Shown here: positions 46,061-55,832 of the stretch, one piece after another | Position numbering within the stretch: position 1 is the stretch's first letter | How the letters are laid out: every line of letters starts with the position of its first letter | Notes under the pieces: generated by a model | The model's input: the letters and a program-made list of their open reading frames with translations, nothing else | Database searches by the model: none | What the model was told of the DNA's origin: nothing | Origin: Gammaproteobacteria bacterium | Lineage (GTDB): Bacteria > Pseudomonadota > Gammaproteobacteria > Steroidobacterales > Steroidobacteraceae | Length of the DNA: 64,000 nt | Direction: 5' to 3' | Assembly: GCA_003164785.1 (NCBI GenBank) | Contig: PLUE01000024.1 | Span: forward strand, 1-64,000 | Translations under genes and position numbers: made by a program

Positions 46061-48049
46061 TCAGCACTCCAGCAGCACGGCGCTGTTCGCAACCAGCGGG
46101 TAATAATGCGAGAAATCCATGCCTCGTAATTCCACGGCCTCGCGGGCCGTATCGAATCGGCATTCCCAATGGGCACCCGCGAGCACCGGCGGTATGGTGA
46201 ACTGATGGGCGCCGTCGCTGGCGTTCAGCAGAAACAAGAGTCGATGCGCCGTGTTGTTACGATTGCCGAACAAGGCGCCCATGGTGCGAGTCTCGGGATC
46301 CTGCCAGTCATTCTGGGTCATTTCGCCACCACGGCCATGCAGCCAGCTCACATCTTTGATCCCGGTTCGCGAGGCAGTTCCCTTCAGAAAGGTCTCGCGC
46401 CGCAACTCCGCATGCTTCCTGCGCAATCTCGACAGCAGCCGGACGAACCTGACCAACTCTTGGTTGAAATCGCAGAGGCGCCAGTCGATCCACGAAATCT
46501 CGTTGTCCTGGCAATAGGCGTTGTTGTTACCCCGCTGCGTGCGGCCAAATTCGTCGCCTGCCTGAAGCATCGGGACACCCTGCGAGAGGAACAGCGTGGC
46601 CAGAAAGTTGCGCATCTGCCGCTTGCGCAACGCGCCAATGTCGATGTCGTCGGCCGGCCCCTCCACCCCGCAATTCCAGCTCAGGTTGTTGCTCATGCCG
46701 TCGGCGTTGCCTTCGAGATTGGCCTCGTTGTGCCGCTCGTTGTAGGAAACGAGATCGCACAGAGTAAATCCATCGTGCGCCGTGACGAAATTGATGCTCG
46801 CCGACGGCTTACGGCCGTTGTGCCGGAAAATATCGCTGGATCCCGCGAAACGCTCGGCCATCTCCCCGATTTTGCCGCCATCGCACCGCCAGAAGGAACG
46901 CACGGTATCGCGGTATCGATCGTTCCACTCCGACCAACCCGGCGGGAATCGGCCCAATTGGTAGCCGCCCCAGCCCACGTCCCACGGTTCCGCGATCAAC
47001 TTGACGTGCCGCAACGCCGGTTCCGCTTGCAGTGCCCTGAAGAAGACCGCGTGCTGGTTGAATCCTTCCCCGTCGCGTGCCAATACCGTCGCCAGATCGA
47101 AACGGAAGCCGTCGACATGCATCTCCTGCACCCAGTACTTGAGACAGTCGATGATCAACGTGCGTACCTGCGGGTGCGCGCAGTTGACCGTGTTGCCGCA
47201 GCCGGTGACGTTGTCGTAATGACGCTGGTCGGCGAGCAGCCTGTAATACACGGAGTTGTCGATGCCCTTCAGACTCATCACGGGTCCGCCCTCGTTGCCC
47301 TCCGCCGTGTGATTGAACACCATGTCGAGAATCACCTCGAGTCCGGCGGCGTGCAATGCCTTCACCATCGTCTTGAACTCGACGACGGGATCCGCCACGG
47401 CGAACTCGTTCGCGGGCGAGAACCACGCCACCGAGTTGTAGCCCCAATAATTCTTGAGGCCTCGTTGACTCAAGAAGGGCTCACTGACGTACGACTGGCA
47501 GGGCAACAACTCCACCGTCGTCACACCGATGGACTTCAAGTGATGGATCACCGGCGCCGCCGTCAAGCCGAGGAACTTGCCGCGCCACGCCTCGGGTACG
47601 CCGCGATGCAGTTGAGTAAAGCCCTTCGTATGCAATTCGTAGATCACCGTATCGCGCCATGGAATGGCCGGCGGCCGGTCGCCGCCCCAGGAGAACGACG
47701 AATCGACGATGCGCGAGCGCAGCGGCAGCGTGACGGACAGTTCGCGGGCGTACGGATCGATCAATGCGACGTGCGGATCGAAGCGATGGCCCTGCTCGGG
47801 TTGGTTGGGGCCGTGCACATAAAATGCGTAATGCCTGCCGCGGCCCGAGCGCCGATCGGATAGCAAGCCATGCCAGACATCCCCGGTTCGCGCCGGGAGA
47901 TCGTGACGCGCCCGTTCGGCGCCGGACTTCGGATTGAATATGGCCACTTCGATTCGTGTCGCGTGACTCGAGAAGATGGCGAAATTGACGCCGTCCCTCG
48001 CCCACGTCGCCCCCAGAGGCCACGGCAGGCCCGCTTGAATGGCCTTCAT
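46061..48049 (-). CDS. glgX: Glycogen debranching enzyme GlgX
   Basis: Isoamylase-type hydrolysis of alpha-1,6 branches left by glycogen phosphorylase. 662 residues (E. coli 657). CBM48 at the N-terminus (PLGATWARDGVNFAIFS), then a GH13 barrel with nucleophile D318 (DGFRFDLA), acid/base E354 (LIAEPWD) and D426 (FVTAHDG). The ATG immediately follows the glgB stop codon (TAA-ATG), so translation is coupled. Confidence 0.96.
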   Translation of the reverse strand: MKAIQAGLPWPLGATWARDGVNFAIFSSHATRIEVAIFNPKSGAERARHDLPARTGDVWHGLLSDRRSGRGRHYAFYVHGPNQPEQGHRFDPHVALIDPYARELSVTLPLRSRIVDSSFSWGGDRPPAIPWRDTVIYELHTKGFTQLHRGVPEAWRGKFLGLTAAPVIHHLKSIGVTTVELLPCQSYVSEPFLSQRGLKNYWGYNSVAWFSPANEFAVADPVVEFKTMVKALHAAGLEVILDMVFNHTAEGNEGGPVMSLKGIDNSVYYRLLADQRHYDNVTGCGNTVNCAHPQVRTLIIDCLKYWVQEMHVDGFRFDLATVLARDGEGFNQHAVFFRALQAEPALRHVKLIAEPWDVGWGGYQLGRFPPGWSEWNDRYRDTVRSFWRCDGGKIGEMAERFAGSSDIFRHNGRKPSASINFVTAHDGFTLCDLVSYNERHNEANLEGNADGMSNNLSWNCGVEGPADDIDIGALRKRQMRNFLATLFLSQGVPMLQAGDEFGRTQRGNNNAYCQDNEISWIDWRLCDFNQELVRFVRLLSRLRRKHAELRRETFLKGTASRTGIKDVSWLHGRGGEMTQNDWQDPETRTMGALFGNRNNTAHRLLFLLNASDGAHQFTIPPVLAGAHWECRFDTAREAVELRGMDFSHYYPLVANSAVLLEC

Positions 48050-49957
48050 TTACAAGGGCCCAAGGAAGAATACGGCGCCGAGGGGCGGCAAATCGATATG
48101 CAGCGTGAAGGGGCCGCCATGCCACGCCCCGTCGGAGGTCGTAACGTCGGACTGCCGGCTGTATCCCGAACCACCGAACCGGGGGTCGTCCGAATCGAAC
48201 AGCTTGCGATAGGTCCCGCGCTGCGTCACGCCGATGGCATAGCCATCGCGCGGCACCGGCGTGGCATTGAAGACACAGATGATCGGAGCACCCGGATCGT
48301 CGCCGGTGGCACTGCGCTGAAACGCCCAGACGCTGTCATTGGCATTGTCCATGTCGATGCCGCGAAAGCCCTCGTGATCGCAATCGCTGCCGTGCAATTG
48401 CGGGCTGCCGAGATACAGATGATTCAAGTTCCTCACGCAGTCGCGCAGCGCCTCATGCAGCGGATCGTTCAACAGGCGCCAGTCGACGTCGTCGTGATCG
48501 CGCCATTCGGTCCACTGACCGAACTCCGACCCCATGAACAGCAGTTTTTTGCCGGGATGGGCGCACTGGTACGCACAGAACAAGCGGAAGTTCGCGCGCT
48601 TCTGCCAATCGTCGCCCGGCATTTTCCCCAGCAGCGAACGCTTGCCATGCACCACCTCGTCGTGCGAGATCGGCAGGATGAAGTTTTCGGACCAGGCATA
48701 GACGAATGAGAACGTGATGAAATGATGATTGAACCTGCGGTATACGGGATCGAGCGCGACATACCTCAGGGTGTCGTTCATCCATCCCATGTTCCATTTG
48801 AAATTGAAGCCGAGGCCGCCATATTCCGGCGGGCGCGTGACGCCGGGGAACGAAGTGGACTCCTCCGCGATCGTGAGCACGCCCGGAAACGCCCGATGCA
48901 CGGCATTGTTCATGACGCGTAGAAAGTCGATCGCCTCGAGATTCTCACGGCCACCATGGCGATTCGGCAGCCATTCGCCTGCCTTGCGGCTGTAATCCAG
49001 ATAGAGCATCGACGCCACCGCATCCACACGCAGTCCGTCGATGTGGTAGCGGTCGGCCCAGAACAGGGCATTCGCCACTAGAAAATTCCGCACTTCGTGG
49101 CGCCCGTAATTGAATATCTTGGTGCCCCATTCGGTGTGCTCGCCGAGGCGGGAATCCGCGTGCTCGTAGAGCGCGGTCCCATCGAAGTCCGCAAGTCCGT
49201 GCGCATCGCGCGGAAAGTGCGCGGGGACCCAGTCTAGAATCACGCCGATGCCCGCTCGGTGACAGGAATCGACGAAGAACATGAAATCGTGGGGCGACCC
49301 GTACCGCGATGTCGCCGCGTAATAGCCGACGACCTGATAGCCCCAGGATGCATCTAGCGGATGCTCTGCGACGCCCATCAACTCGACATGGGTGAACCCC
49401 ATCTCCTTGATGTACGGAACGAGCTGCTCGACCGCTTCGCGCCAGCTCATGAACGGTGGCCGTCGCTCATCCCAGGGCTTGCGCCAGGACCCCAGATGCA
49501 CTTCGTAGGCGTTCAAGGCACGCCGCCGCGGGTCGCCCTGCGCGCGTCTTGCGATCCATTGCGCATCGTCCCATGCGTAACCATCCAAAGACGTCACCAC
49601 GGAACTGCTTCCGGGGCGCAATTCGCCCGAAAATCCATAAGGATCCGCCTTCAGGAGCAGGTGACCCTCCTGGCTGCGGATTTCGTATTTATATTCGCTG
49701 CCGGCGCCCACGTCGGGAATGAACGACTCCCAGACACCCGAGCTCCCGCGGCTTTGCATGACGTGGATGTTGCCGTTCCAATAGTTGAACGGGCCCACCA
49801 CGCTGACGCGTCGGGCGTTGGGCGCCCAGACGGCGAAACGGGTGCCGGCGCGCCCGTCCATGGCAACCGGGTGAGCTCCGAGCTTGTCGTAGATGCGCTC
49901 GTGCCGGCCTTCACCGAACAGGTATAGATCGAAATCCGAAATGTGACTGTCTGTCAA
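48050..49957 (-). CDS. glgB: 1,4-alpha-glucan branching enzyme GlgB
   Basis: Makes alpha-1,6 branches in glycogen. 635 residues: short N-terminal segment (SDFDLYLFGEGRHERIYDKLGAH), CBM48 (about 35-110), GH13 barrel with nucleophile D312 (IDGLRVDAVASMLY) and acid/base E365 (TIAEEST), then ISHDEVVHGK. It belongs to the form lacking the extra N-terminal domain of E. coli GlgB. Start is TTG at 49957, nine bases after GGAAGG; an upstream TTG at 49975 has no ribosome site. First gene of the operon. Confidence 0.96.
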   Translation of the reverse strand: MTDSHISDFDLYLFGEGRHERIYDKLGAHPVAMDGRAGTRFAVWAPNARRVSVVGPFNYWNGNIHVMQSRGSSGVWESFIPDVGAGSEYKYEIRSQEGHLLLKADPYGFSGELRPGSSSVVTSLDGYAWDDAQWIARRAQGDPRRRALNAYEVHLGSWRKPWDERRPPFMSWREAVEQLVPYIKEMGFTHVELMGVAEHPLDASWGYQVVGYYAATSRYGSPHDFMFFVDSCHRAGIGVILDWVPAHFPRDAHGLADFDGTALYEHADSRLGEHTEWGTKIFNYGRHEVRNFLVANALFWADRYHIDGLRVDAVASMLYLDYSRKAGEWLPNRHGGRENLEAIDFLRVMNNAVHRAFPGVLTIAEESTSFPGVTRPPEYGGLGFNFKWNMGWMNDTLRYVALDPVYRRFNHHFITFSFVYAWSENFILPISHDEVVHGKRSLLGKMPGDDWQKRANFRLFCAYQCAHPGKKLLFMGSEFGQWTEWRDHDDVDWRLLNDPLHEALRDCVRNLNHLYLGSPQLHGSDCDHEGFRGIDMDNANDSVWAFQRSATGDDPGAPIICVFNATPVPRDGYAIGVTQRGTYRKLFDSDDPRFGGSGYSRQSDVTTSDGAWHGGPFTLHIDLPPLGAVFFLGPL

Positions 49958-49995
49958 AGAGCTATGCCTTCCCAATCTGGCCCGGGTTAAGGGTT

Positions 49996-50001
49996 ATTAT
50001 A
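49996..50001 (-). promoter_or_regulatory. Candidate -10 box for glgB-glgX-malQ
   Basis: TATAAT on the minus strand lies 38 bases before the TTG start of glgB, in the 91-base gap to the divergent ppgK gene. The -35 region is poor, so an activator may be needed. Confidence 0.4.
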
Positions 50002-50048
50002 GATAGGTTGACCTGGGCACGGTTGCGAAACCTCACATTGCGGAGCAT

Positions 50049-50798
50049 ATGTTGACCTCTTCAAATCTGGCGATTGGTGTTGATGTCGGTGGCTCATCGA
50101 TCAAGTGCGCATTGGTCGATCTCGACACCGGGACATTTGTCAGCGAGCGTTTCAGCACGCCGACACCCGCCCAAGATTCAACCGAAACGCTGTTGACGGC
50201 GCTCGCGACGGTGGTGGCGAACCTCCCCGGGGACCACGCGGTCGGCCTCGCCTTTCCGAGCGTCATCCGCAATGGCACGGTGCGCACGGCGGCAAATTTG
50301 AACAAGGCCTGGATCGGCCAACCGCTCGCGAAACTGGCCACCGAGCATTTGCACCGGCCCGTCGTGCTCATCAACGATGCGGACGCCGCGGGGCTCGCCG
50401 AACTGCACTATGGGGCCGCGCGCGGAGTCGATGGCACCGTTTTGCTGCTGACGCTCGGGACCGGCATCGGCAGTGCGTTGTTCATCGACGGAAAGCTGGT
50501 GCCCAACACGGAATTCGGGCATCTCGAAGTGAAGGGCCAGGAAGCCGAACATCGCGCCTCGGGCCGCGTCAAGGTCGAGAAGAACATGACCTGGGACGCG
50601 TGGGCGGCCGAACTCAATCTCGTGGTGAACACCATGCACGCGTTGATGTGGCCCGATCTCATCGTACTTTGCGGCGGAATCACCGATGAGTCCGAAAAGT
50701 TCATGGACAAGCTTCACTGCGAGGCAGAATTGGTCATCGGCGCCCTGCGCTCGGAGGCGGGCATCGTCGGTGCCGCCCTGGCCACGACCTTGGTGTGA
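50049..50798 (+). CDS. ppgK: Polyphosphate glucokinase (ROK family)
   Basis: Phosphorylates glucose to G6P, using polyphosphate and often ATP. 249 residues. GVDVGGSSIKCALVDLDTG (about 10-28) is the phosphate-binding loop typical of PpgK, with INDADAAGLAE, LTLGTGIGSALF and the ROK segment PNTEFGHLEV. PpgK lacks the zinc-binding CxCGxxGC of other ROK kinases, and so does this protein. Divergent from the glycogen operon that would release glucose through MalQ. GGAG precedes the ATG by three bases. Confidence 0.93.
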   Translation: MLTSSNLAIGVDVGGSSIKCALVDLDTGTFVSERFSTPTPAQDSTETLLTALATVVANLPGDHAVGLAFPSVIRNGTVRTAANLNKAWIGQPLAKLATEHLHRPVVLINDADAAGLAELHYGAARGVDGTVLLLTLGTGIGSALFIDGKLVPNTEFGHLEVKGQEAEHRASGRVKVEKNMTWDAWAAELNLVVNTMHALMWPDLIVLCGGITDESEKFMDKLHCEAELVIGALRSEAGIVGAALATTLV

Positions 50799-50807
50799 GC
50801 GCGCGTC

Positions 50808-51338
50808 GTGAGGACGGGGCCGCTGTTCGTCGTCGCGTTGCTGCTGGCGCTCGGTGCGTGTGCGACCCGGCCGCCCTCGAAGGCGCCGACCTTCGCTCCG
50901 GCGTTGCCCGCGGGGGCGGCATCATCACCGGGTGCCGGCAGCACGGACGCTGCCACGACGTTCGTCGACACCGCGACGTCCATGCTCGGCCAGCCGTATC
51001 GATGGGGCGGCGCCGCCCCCGGCGGTTTCGATTGCAGCGGCCTGGTGGCGTACGCGGCGGGACGCGCCGGACTGCAAGTGCCGCGCACGGCGCAGGAACA
51101 ACTGCACTCCGGAGTCGCCATCTCGCGGCGTGAGGTTCGCGCCGGCGACCTTGTTTTCCTGCATCTCGCACACAAGGAAATGCATGTCGGCATCGCCATC
51201 GACGCGGACCGGTTCGTTCACGCCCCCTCCTCCGGCGGTCACGTACGCATCGATTCTCTTGCCGCGCCGCCGTACGCACGCAAGTTCATCCAGGCCAGGC
51301 GCATCCTCATCGATGCTGCGCAACCATTGCCACGGTGA
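50808..51338 (+). CDS. NlpC/P60-family lipoprotein, murein endopeptidase-like
   Basis: 176 residues. Lipoprotein signal with lipobox LGAC (C18 lipidated). Ala/Pro-rich linker to about 50, then NlpC/P60 with catalytic C76 (FDCSGLV) and H126 (EMHVGIA). Such proteins cut peptide stems of peptidoglycan from the outer membrane. GTG start at 50808, nine bases after ppgK, so possibly co-transcribed with it. Confidence 0.92.
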   Translation: MRTGPLFVVALLLALGACATRPPSKAPTFAPALPAGAASSPGAGSTDAATTFVDTATSMLGQPYRWGGAAPGGFDCSGLVAYAAGRAGLQVPRTAQEQLHSGVAISRREVRAGDLVFLHLAHKEMHVGIAIDADRFVHAPSSGGHVRIDSLAAPPYARKFIQARRILIDAAQPLPR

Positions 51339-51368
51339 TGGCTGACCCGTGCGAGAATTCGCGGCGCC

Positions 51369-53168
51369 CTAACGGGCCGCCGCGTCCAGCGCATCGCCAC
51401 CCATCACCGCGAACTGCAAAGACGCCAGGCGTGCGTACAACGGGCTCTGGACCATGAGCTCGGCGTGCGTTCCCACGGCGATCTTGTGCCCGTGATCCAT
51501 GACGACGATGCGGTCCGCTTTGAGGACCGTGGCCAGTCGATGCGCGATGATGATCGTGGTGCGGCCCTGCATGAGCTTTTCCAATGCCTCTTGCACCAGC
51601 CGCTCCGACTCGGCGTCGAGCGCACTCGTCGCCTCGTCGAGCAGCAAAATCGGCGGGTCTTTGAGAATGGCCCGGGCCAACGCGATTCGCTGCCGCTGCC
51701 CCCCCGACAGGCGGGTGCCGCGCTCGCCCAGAAAGGTATCGTACCCTTGCGGCAATTTGCGCAAGAATTCGTCGGCGGCGGCGGCCACCGCGGCAGCTTC
51801 GATTTCCGCATCCGTCGCCCCGGGCTTTCCGTAGCGAATGTTGTCGCGCGCGCTGGCGCCGAACAACACCGTCTCCTGAGGCACCAGCCCGATCTGCCGG
51901 CGGATGTCTTCCGGACGCAGGTCCGCCAGGCGCTTATCGTCGATCAACACCCGGCCCGAATTCGGATCGTAGAATCGCAGCAACAGTTGAAACGTGGTGC
52001 TCTTGCCCGCGCCGGACGGCCCGACGAAGGCGATGGTCTCACCCGGCGCCACCTCCAGACTGAAATTCGCGAGCGCAGCGGTCTCGGGTCGAGATGGATA
52101 CTGAAACGTCACGTTGTCGAAGCGAATGGCGCCGCTGACGCGTTCCGGCAGCTCCAGCGGCCGCGCCGGCGCCCCGATGGTCGGCCGCGCCTCGAGCAGC
52201 TCGCTCAGCCGCTCCATCGCCCCCGCGGCGCGCTGCATCTCGCCCCACATTTCCGTGAGCGCCGCCGCCGAACTGCCCACGAACCCGGCGTAAATCAGGA
52301 ATTGCGCCAGCTGGCCGCCGGTCATCGTGCCGGCGATCACCTGATGCGCGCCCAGCCACAGAACGAACGTGATGCCGGCGAACACCAGCATGATCCCGAT
52401 GGCGGTCAGCATGGCCCGCACACGGGTGCGGCGGATCGCCGTCGCGAAACTGTCCTCGACGGCCGCGGCGTAACGGTCGCTCTGCAGCTCCTCCAGGGTG
52501 AACGCCTGCACGGTCTGAATCGCGTTCAAGGTTTCGCCCGCGAGTCCGCTGGTGTCGGCGATCCGATCCTGGGACGCGCGCGACAGGCCGCGCACCCGGC
52601 GGCCGACGATGATGAGAGGAGCCACCACGATGGGGATCATCACGAGGATGACGCCCATCAGCTTGGCGCTGGTCAGGCCCAGCATCACCAGCCCGCCCAC
52701 CAGACTCAACGTGGAGCGCAGGACGATCGACAGATTGACGCCCGAGATCGCTTGCACGAGGGTCGTGTCGGTGGTCAACCGCGACAGAACTTCTCCCACC
52801 CGGGTCGTCTCGTAGAACATCGGATCCATGCGGACCACGCGCCGATATACGGCGTTGCGCAGGTCCGACACGATGCGTTCCCCCAGCCACGTCACCAGGT
52901 AGAAGCGCAGCGCTGCGAACAGACCAAAAATGACGGCGGCCGCCAGAAACCCGAGAAAATAGCGATTGACGGTGCTCGAGTCCCTGGCGGCGAGGCCATG
53001 GTCGATCAACTGACGCAACGCAATGGGCAGCGCCAGCATCGAGACGCTGGCGACCAGCAGCGCGCCTAAGGCGGCGGCCAACACGGCTTTGTACGGTTTG
53101 ACGAACGGCAGGAGCGCTCGTAGGGGATTCAGGGATTTGGCCCGCGGGCGCTCGGCGGTGGCATTCAT
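51369..53168 (-). CDS. ABC exporter, fused permease-ATPase (MsbA/ABCB type)
   Basis: 599 residues. Six membrane helices in 1 to about 330 (ABC_membrane), then the ATPase with Walker A GPSGAGKST (about 380-388), Q-loop LVPQETVLF, signature LSGGQRQRIALARA (about 486) and Walker B ILLLDEATSALD, with His in IIIAHRL. The homodimer should export lipids, peptides or drugs. The usual lpxK partner of msbA is absent, so it may not be MsbA itself. ATG at 53168 fits the family N-terminus better than in-frame starts further upstream. Confidence 0.92.
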   Translation of the reverse strand: MNATAERPRAKSLNPLRALLPFVKPYKAVLAAALGALLVASVSMLALPIALRQLIDHGLAARDSSTVNRYFLGFLAAAVIFGLFAALRFYLVTWLGERIVSDLRNAVYRRVVRMDPMFYETTRVGEVLSRLTTDTTLVQAISGVNLSIVLRSTLSLVGGLVMLGLTSAKLMGVILVMIPIVVAPLIIVGRRVRGLSRASQDRIADTSGLAGETLNAIQTVQAFTLEELQSDRYAAAVEDSFATAIRRTRVRAMLTAIGIMLVFAGITFVLWLGAHQVIAGTMTGGQLAQFLIYAGFVGSSAAALTEMWGEMQRAAGAMERLSELLEARPTIGAPARPLELPERVSGAIRFDNVTFQYPSRPETAALANFSLEVAPGETIAFVGPSGAGKSTTFQLLLRFYDPNSGRVLIDDKRLADLRPEDIRRQIGLVPQETVLFGASARDNIRYGKPGATDAEIEAAAVAAAADEFLRKLPQGYDTFLGERGTRLSGGQRQRIALARAILKDPPILLLDEATSALDAESERLVQEALEKLMQGRTTIIIAHRLATVLKADRIVVMDHGHKIAVGTHAELMVQSPLYARLASLQFAVMGGDALDAAAR

Positions 53169-53291
53169 GATGCCATGATCCCACAACTGCACGCGCAGTG
53201 CGTGCCCAAGGCCTGTTGCGCGCATTTTGGCACAATGATACTGTCGGATGGACGCAACCGAGCGCTTATCCATAGAAATTGCGGGGATCAA

Positions 53292-55823
53292 ATGACTGCT
53301 GTCCAGCCAAAATCGTTCGTTCGGTTGACTTCCCGGCGCCTGTTGCATTTCTGCATCGTCGGATGCGCCGGCCTGCTGGGCACCGAGTTCGCCGTCGCCG
53401 CAAGCGCAACCGCCGACCCGGACGCGGCCTCCGGCAGCCTCGAAGAGATCGTGGTCACCGCGAATCGTCGTGAAGAGAACATCAGCAAGGTCCCGATCAG
53501 CATCAGCGCCTACAGCCAGGAGTCGATGGACGTTCGGGGCATCAAGGATTTTACGGACATCGTTCGCTTCACGCCCGGCGTGACGATCGATGCCGATCAG
53601 ACCAACAGCATTTCAATCCGCGGCATTAGCTCGTCCGGCGGCGCCGGCACCACCGGCATCTACATCGATGACACGCCGATCCAGATCCGGGCGCTGGGCT
53701 TCAACCCCGACGACACGCTGCCCAAGACTTTCGATCTCGACCGGGTCGAGGTGTTGCGCGGGCCACAGGGCACGTTGTTCGGCGCCGGCTCGGAAGGCGG
53801 CACCGTACGCTACATCATGACCCAGCCGAGTCTGGACAAGTACTCCAGCTATTCCCGCAGCGAGGTGTCCTACACCGAGGGCGGCGGCCCGAGTTACGAA
53901 GCGGGACTGGCGGTGGGCGGCCCCATCATCCAGGACGTGCTCGGATTTCGCGTCAGTGCCTGGTACCGCCGCGACGGTGGTTGGATCGACCGGGTCGACC
54001 CGACCACCTTGGATCGCATCGACAAGGACGCCAACCACGACGAGACTTCCGTGCTGCGGGCGGCGGGAACCTGGGCGCCCGCCTCCAACATCAAGGTGAC
54101 GGGCAGCGTCGTTTATCAGGATCGTGAACGCAACGACATCTCCGTTTACTGGCCGTTGTATTCCGATCCCAATGCGGACCGCTATGTCAGCGCCAACCCG
54201 ACCCCGCGCAGCGAACCGGACAAATACCTCCTGCCCTCGCTCAAGATCACCGCGGACCTGGGTCCGGCGGAGCTGATCTCCAACAGCTCCTACTATCACC
54301 GCAATGACCTCAGCGGCTATGACGGCACACTCTACAACCTGAGCTACTACCAGACGCTCGGGTGGCCCTCGGCAGGCTTCGGTCTGACCGGCGGTCCTTG
54401 CGGCGGCACTTGCTATCCCTTGCTGGACGGCAGCGGCGTCCACCTTCCGCCGGGCCTGACCGATTACCGTTCGCCCGCCACGGTCACCAACAAACAGGAC
54501 AACGTCAGCCAGGAATTCCGCCTGCAATCCAACGACCCGACGGATCGCATCGTATGGACGGTCGGCGCCTTTTACTCGCTCAATCGGACATACAGCCTGG
54601 AAGAAATTCACGATCCCATGGTCGACCAGCTCTTCGAGGCGCTCTACGGCGAGCCGATCGCCAGCGTGTTCGGAACCGCGACCAACCCGAATGGCAGCTC
54701 GTATCTGCCGATGGGCGACTCCTACCTCAATCAAATCACGGGGCATGACCGGCAGCTCGCGGGCTTCGGCGAAGTGGTGTGGGGACTGACGGATCAATTG
54801 AAGTTGACCACCGGCGTGCGCTACTCGAAGGTCGACTATACGTTCGAGAGCTATGCGGACGGCCCCCAGAACGGCGGCCCGGTCTACGGCAACGGCGCGG
54901 AACATGAGAAGCCGCTGACTTACCGCGCCGGACTCACGTTCCAACAGAACCCCGACAACATGTACTACGCCACGTACTCGACCGGCTTTCGCATCGGTGG
55001 CGCCAATACGGTGATACCGCACCTCGAGTGCCAGGCAGATTTCAATAACTTCGGGATCTACGACAATCCGGCGTCCTACAAGTCGGACACGGTGAAGAGT
55101 TACGAGGTCGGCGCGAAGAACAACATCGACAATCGTATCCGGCTCGCGACCAGCGCCTACTACATCAAGTGGAACAACATCCAGCAGAACGTGACCTTGC
55201 CGAGCTGCGAATTGAGCTACATCACGAATCTCGGCCAGGCGGTGTCCGAAGGGGCCGACGTGCAGGCCGATATCGCGGTGACCGACGCGTTCACGCTCGA
55301 ATCCGCGATTGGCTACAACGACGCGCACTACACCACGAATGCGTATCCGGGCACCCCCACCGGGTCGCCGATCACCACGAAAGGCGATGCCATCGTCGGG
55401 CAGAGCGGCGCGCCGGGCGCACCCTGGACGGTCACGATCGGCGCGGAATACAAGTTCAAGGCGTTCGAGCACGATTCGTTCGCACGCCTCGATTACGAAC
55501 ATACGACGAAGAACAATCGGCAGACGGCGGCGGAGGATTCCTCGACGCTGCAGTACCTGTCCTGTACGACGAGCGCGGCGACGACGCAGACCTGTAATTA
55601 CAATCCCTCGTCGACGACGTTCGTGTCGGCGCGCGCCGGCACCGTGTTCGGCGGGTGGAACCTCTCGGCGTTCATCGATAACTTGCTCGACGCCCATCCG
55701 ACGACGGAATACAACTTTACGGGCACCGATCCGTTCACACCGAACGCCGTGCCGACTCCGCTCTACCGCAACTTCACCTTTCGCCCACGTACCTTCGGCT
55801 TGACGCTGACATACAGGAATTGA
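53292..55823 (+). CDS. TonB-dependent outer-membrane receptor
   Basis: 843 residues, apparently intact. Signal peptide about 1-36, TonB-box-like region and plug start SLEEIVVTANRREENISKVP (near 48), plug to about 190 with GTLFGAGSEGGTVRYI, then a 22-strand barrel. It ends TFGLTLTYRN, without the usual final Phe/Trp but with alternating strand residues. Iron-complex or carbohydrate receptors of this group are common in Sphingomonadales/Nevskiales; ligand unknown. Divergent from the ABC exporter. ATG at 53292 follows GGGGA. Confidence 0.92.
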   Translation: MTAVQPKSFVRLTSRRLLHFCIVGCAGLLGTEFAVAASATADPDAASGSLEEIVVTANRREENISKVPISISAYSQESMDVRGIKDFTDIVRFTPGVTIDADQTNSISIRGISSSGGAGTTGIYIDDTPIQIRALGFNPDDTLPKTFDLDRVEVLRGPQGTLFGAGSEGGTVRYIMTQPSLDKYSSYSRSEVSYTEGGGPSYEAGLAVGGPIIQDVLGFRVSAWYRRDGGWIDRVDPTTLDRIDKDANHDETSVLRAAGTWAPASNIKVTGSVVYQDRERNDISVYWPLYSDPNADRYVSANPTPRSEPDKYLLPSLKITADLGPAELISNSSYYHRNDLSGYDGTLYNLSYYQTLGWPSAGFGLTGGPCGGTCYPLLDGSGVHLPPGLTDYRSPATVTNKQDNVSQEFRLQSNDPTDRIVWTVGAFYSLNRTYSLEEIHDPMVDQLFEALYGEPIASVFGTATNPNGSSYLPMGDSYLNQITGHDRQLAGFGEVVWGLTDQLKLTTGVRYSKVDYTFESYADGPQNGGPVYGNGAEHEKPLTYRAGLTFQQNPDNMYYATYSTGFRIGGANTVIPHLECQADFNNFGIYDNPASYKSDTVKSYEVGAKNNIDNRIRLATSAYYIKWNNIQQNVTLPSCELSYITNLGQAVSEGADVQADIAVTDAFTLESAIGYNDAHYTTNAYPGTPTGSPITTKGDAIVGQSGAPGAPWTVTIGAEYKFKAFEHDSFARLDYEHTTKNNRQTAAEDSSTLQYLSCTTSAATTQTCNYNPSSTTFVSARAGTVFGGWNLSAFIDNLLDAHPTTEYNFTGTDPFTPNAVPTPLYRNFTFRPRTFGLTLTYRN

Positions 55824-55832
55824 GGCCTGGAT

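Noticed and set aside
46169..47863. Plus-strand frame of about 560 codons
   Set aside because: Antisense to glgX, whose catalytic motifs are complete.
51465..53069. Plus-strand frame of about 530 codons
   Set aside because: Antisense to the ABC exporter; no motifs.
53200..53240. TGGCAC sequence upstream of the TonB receptor as a sigma-54 promoter
   Set aside because: The required GC element (TTGC at the right spacing) is missing.
53613..55697. Minus-strand frame of about 690 codons
   Set aside because: Antisense to the intact TonB receptor; low-complexity Arg/Val content.
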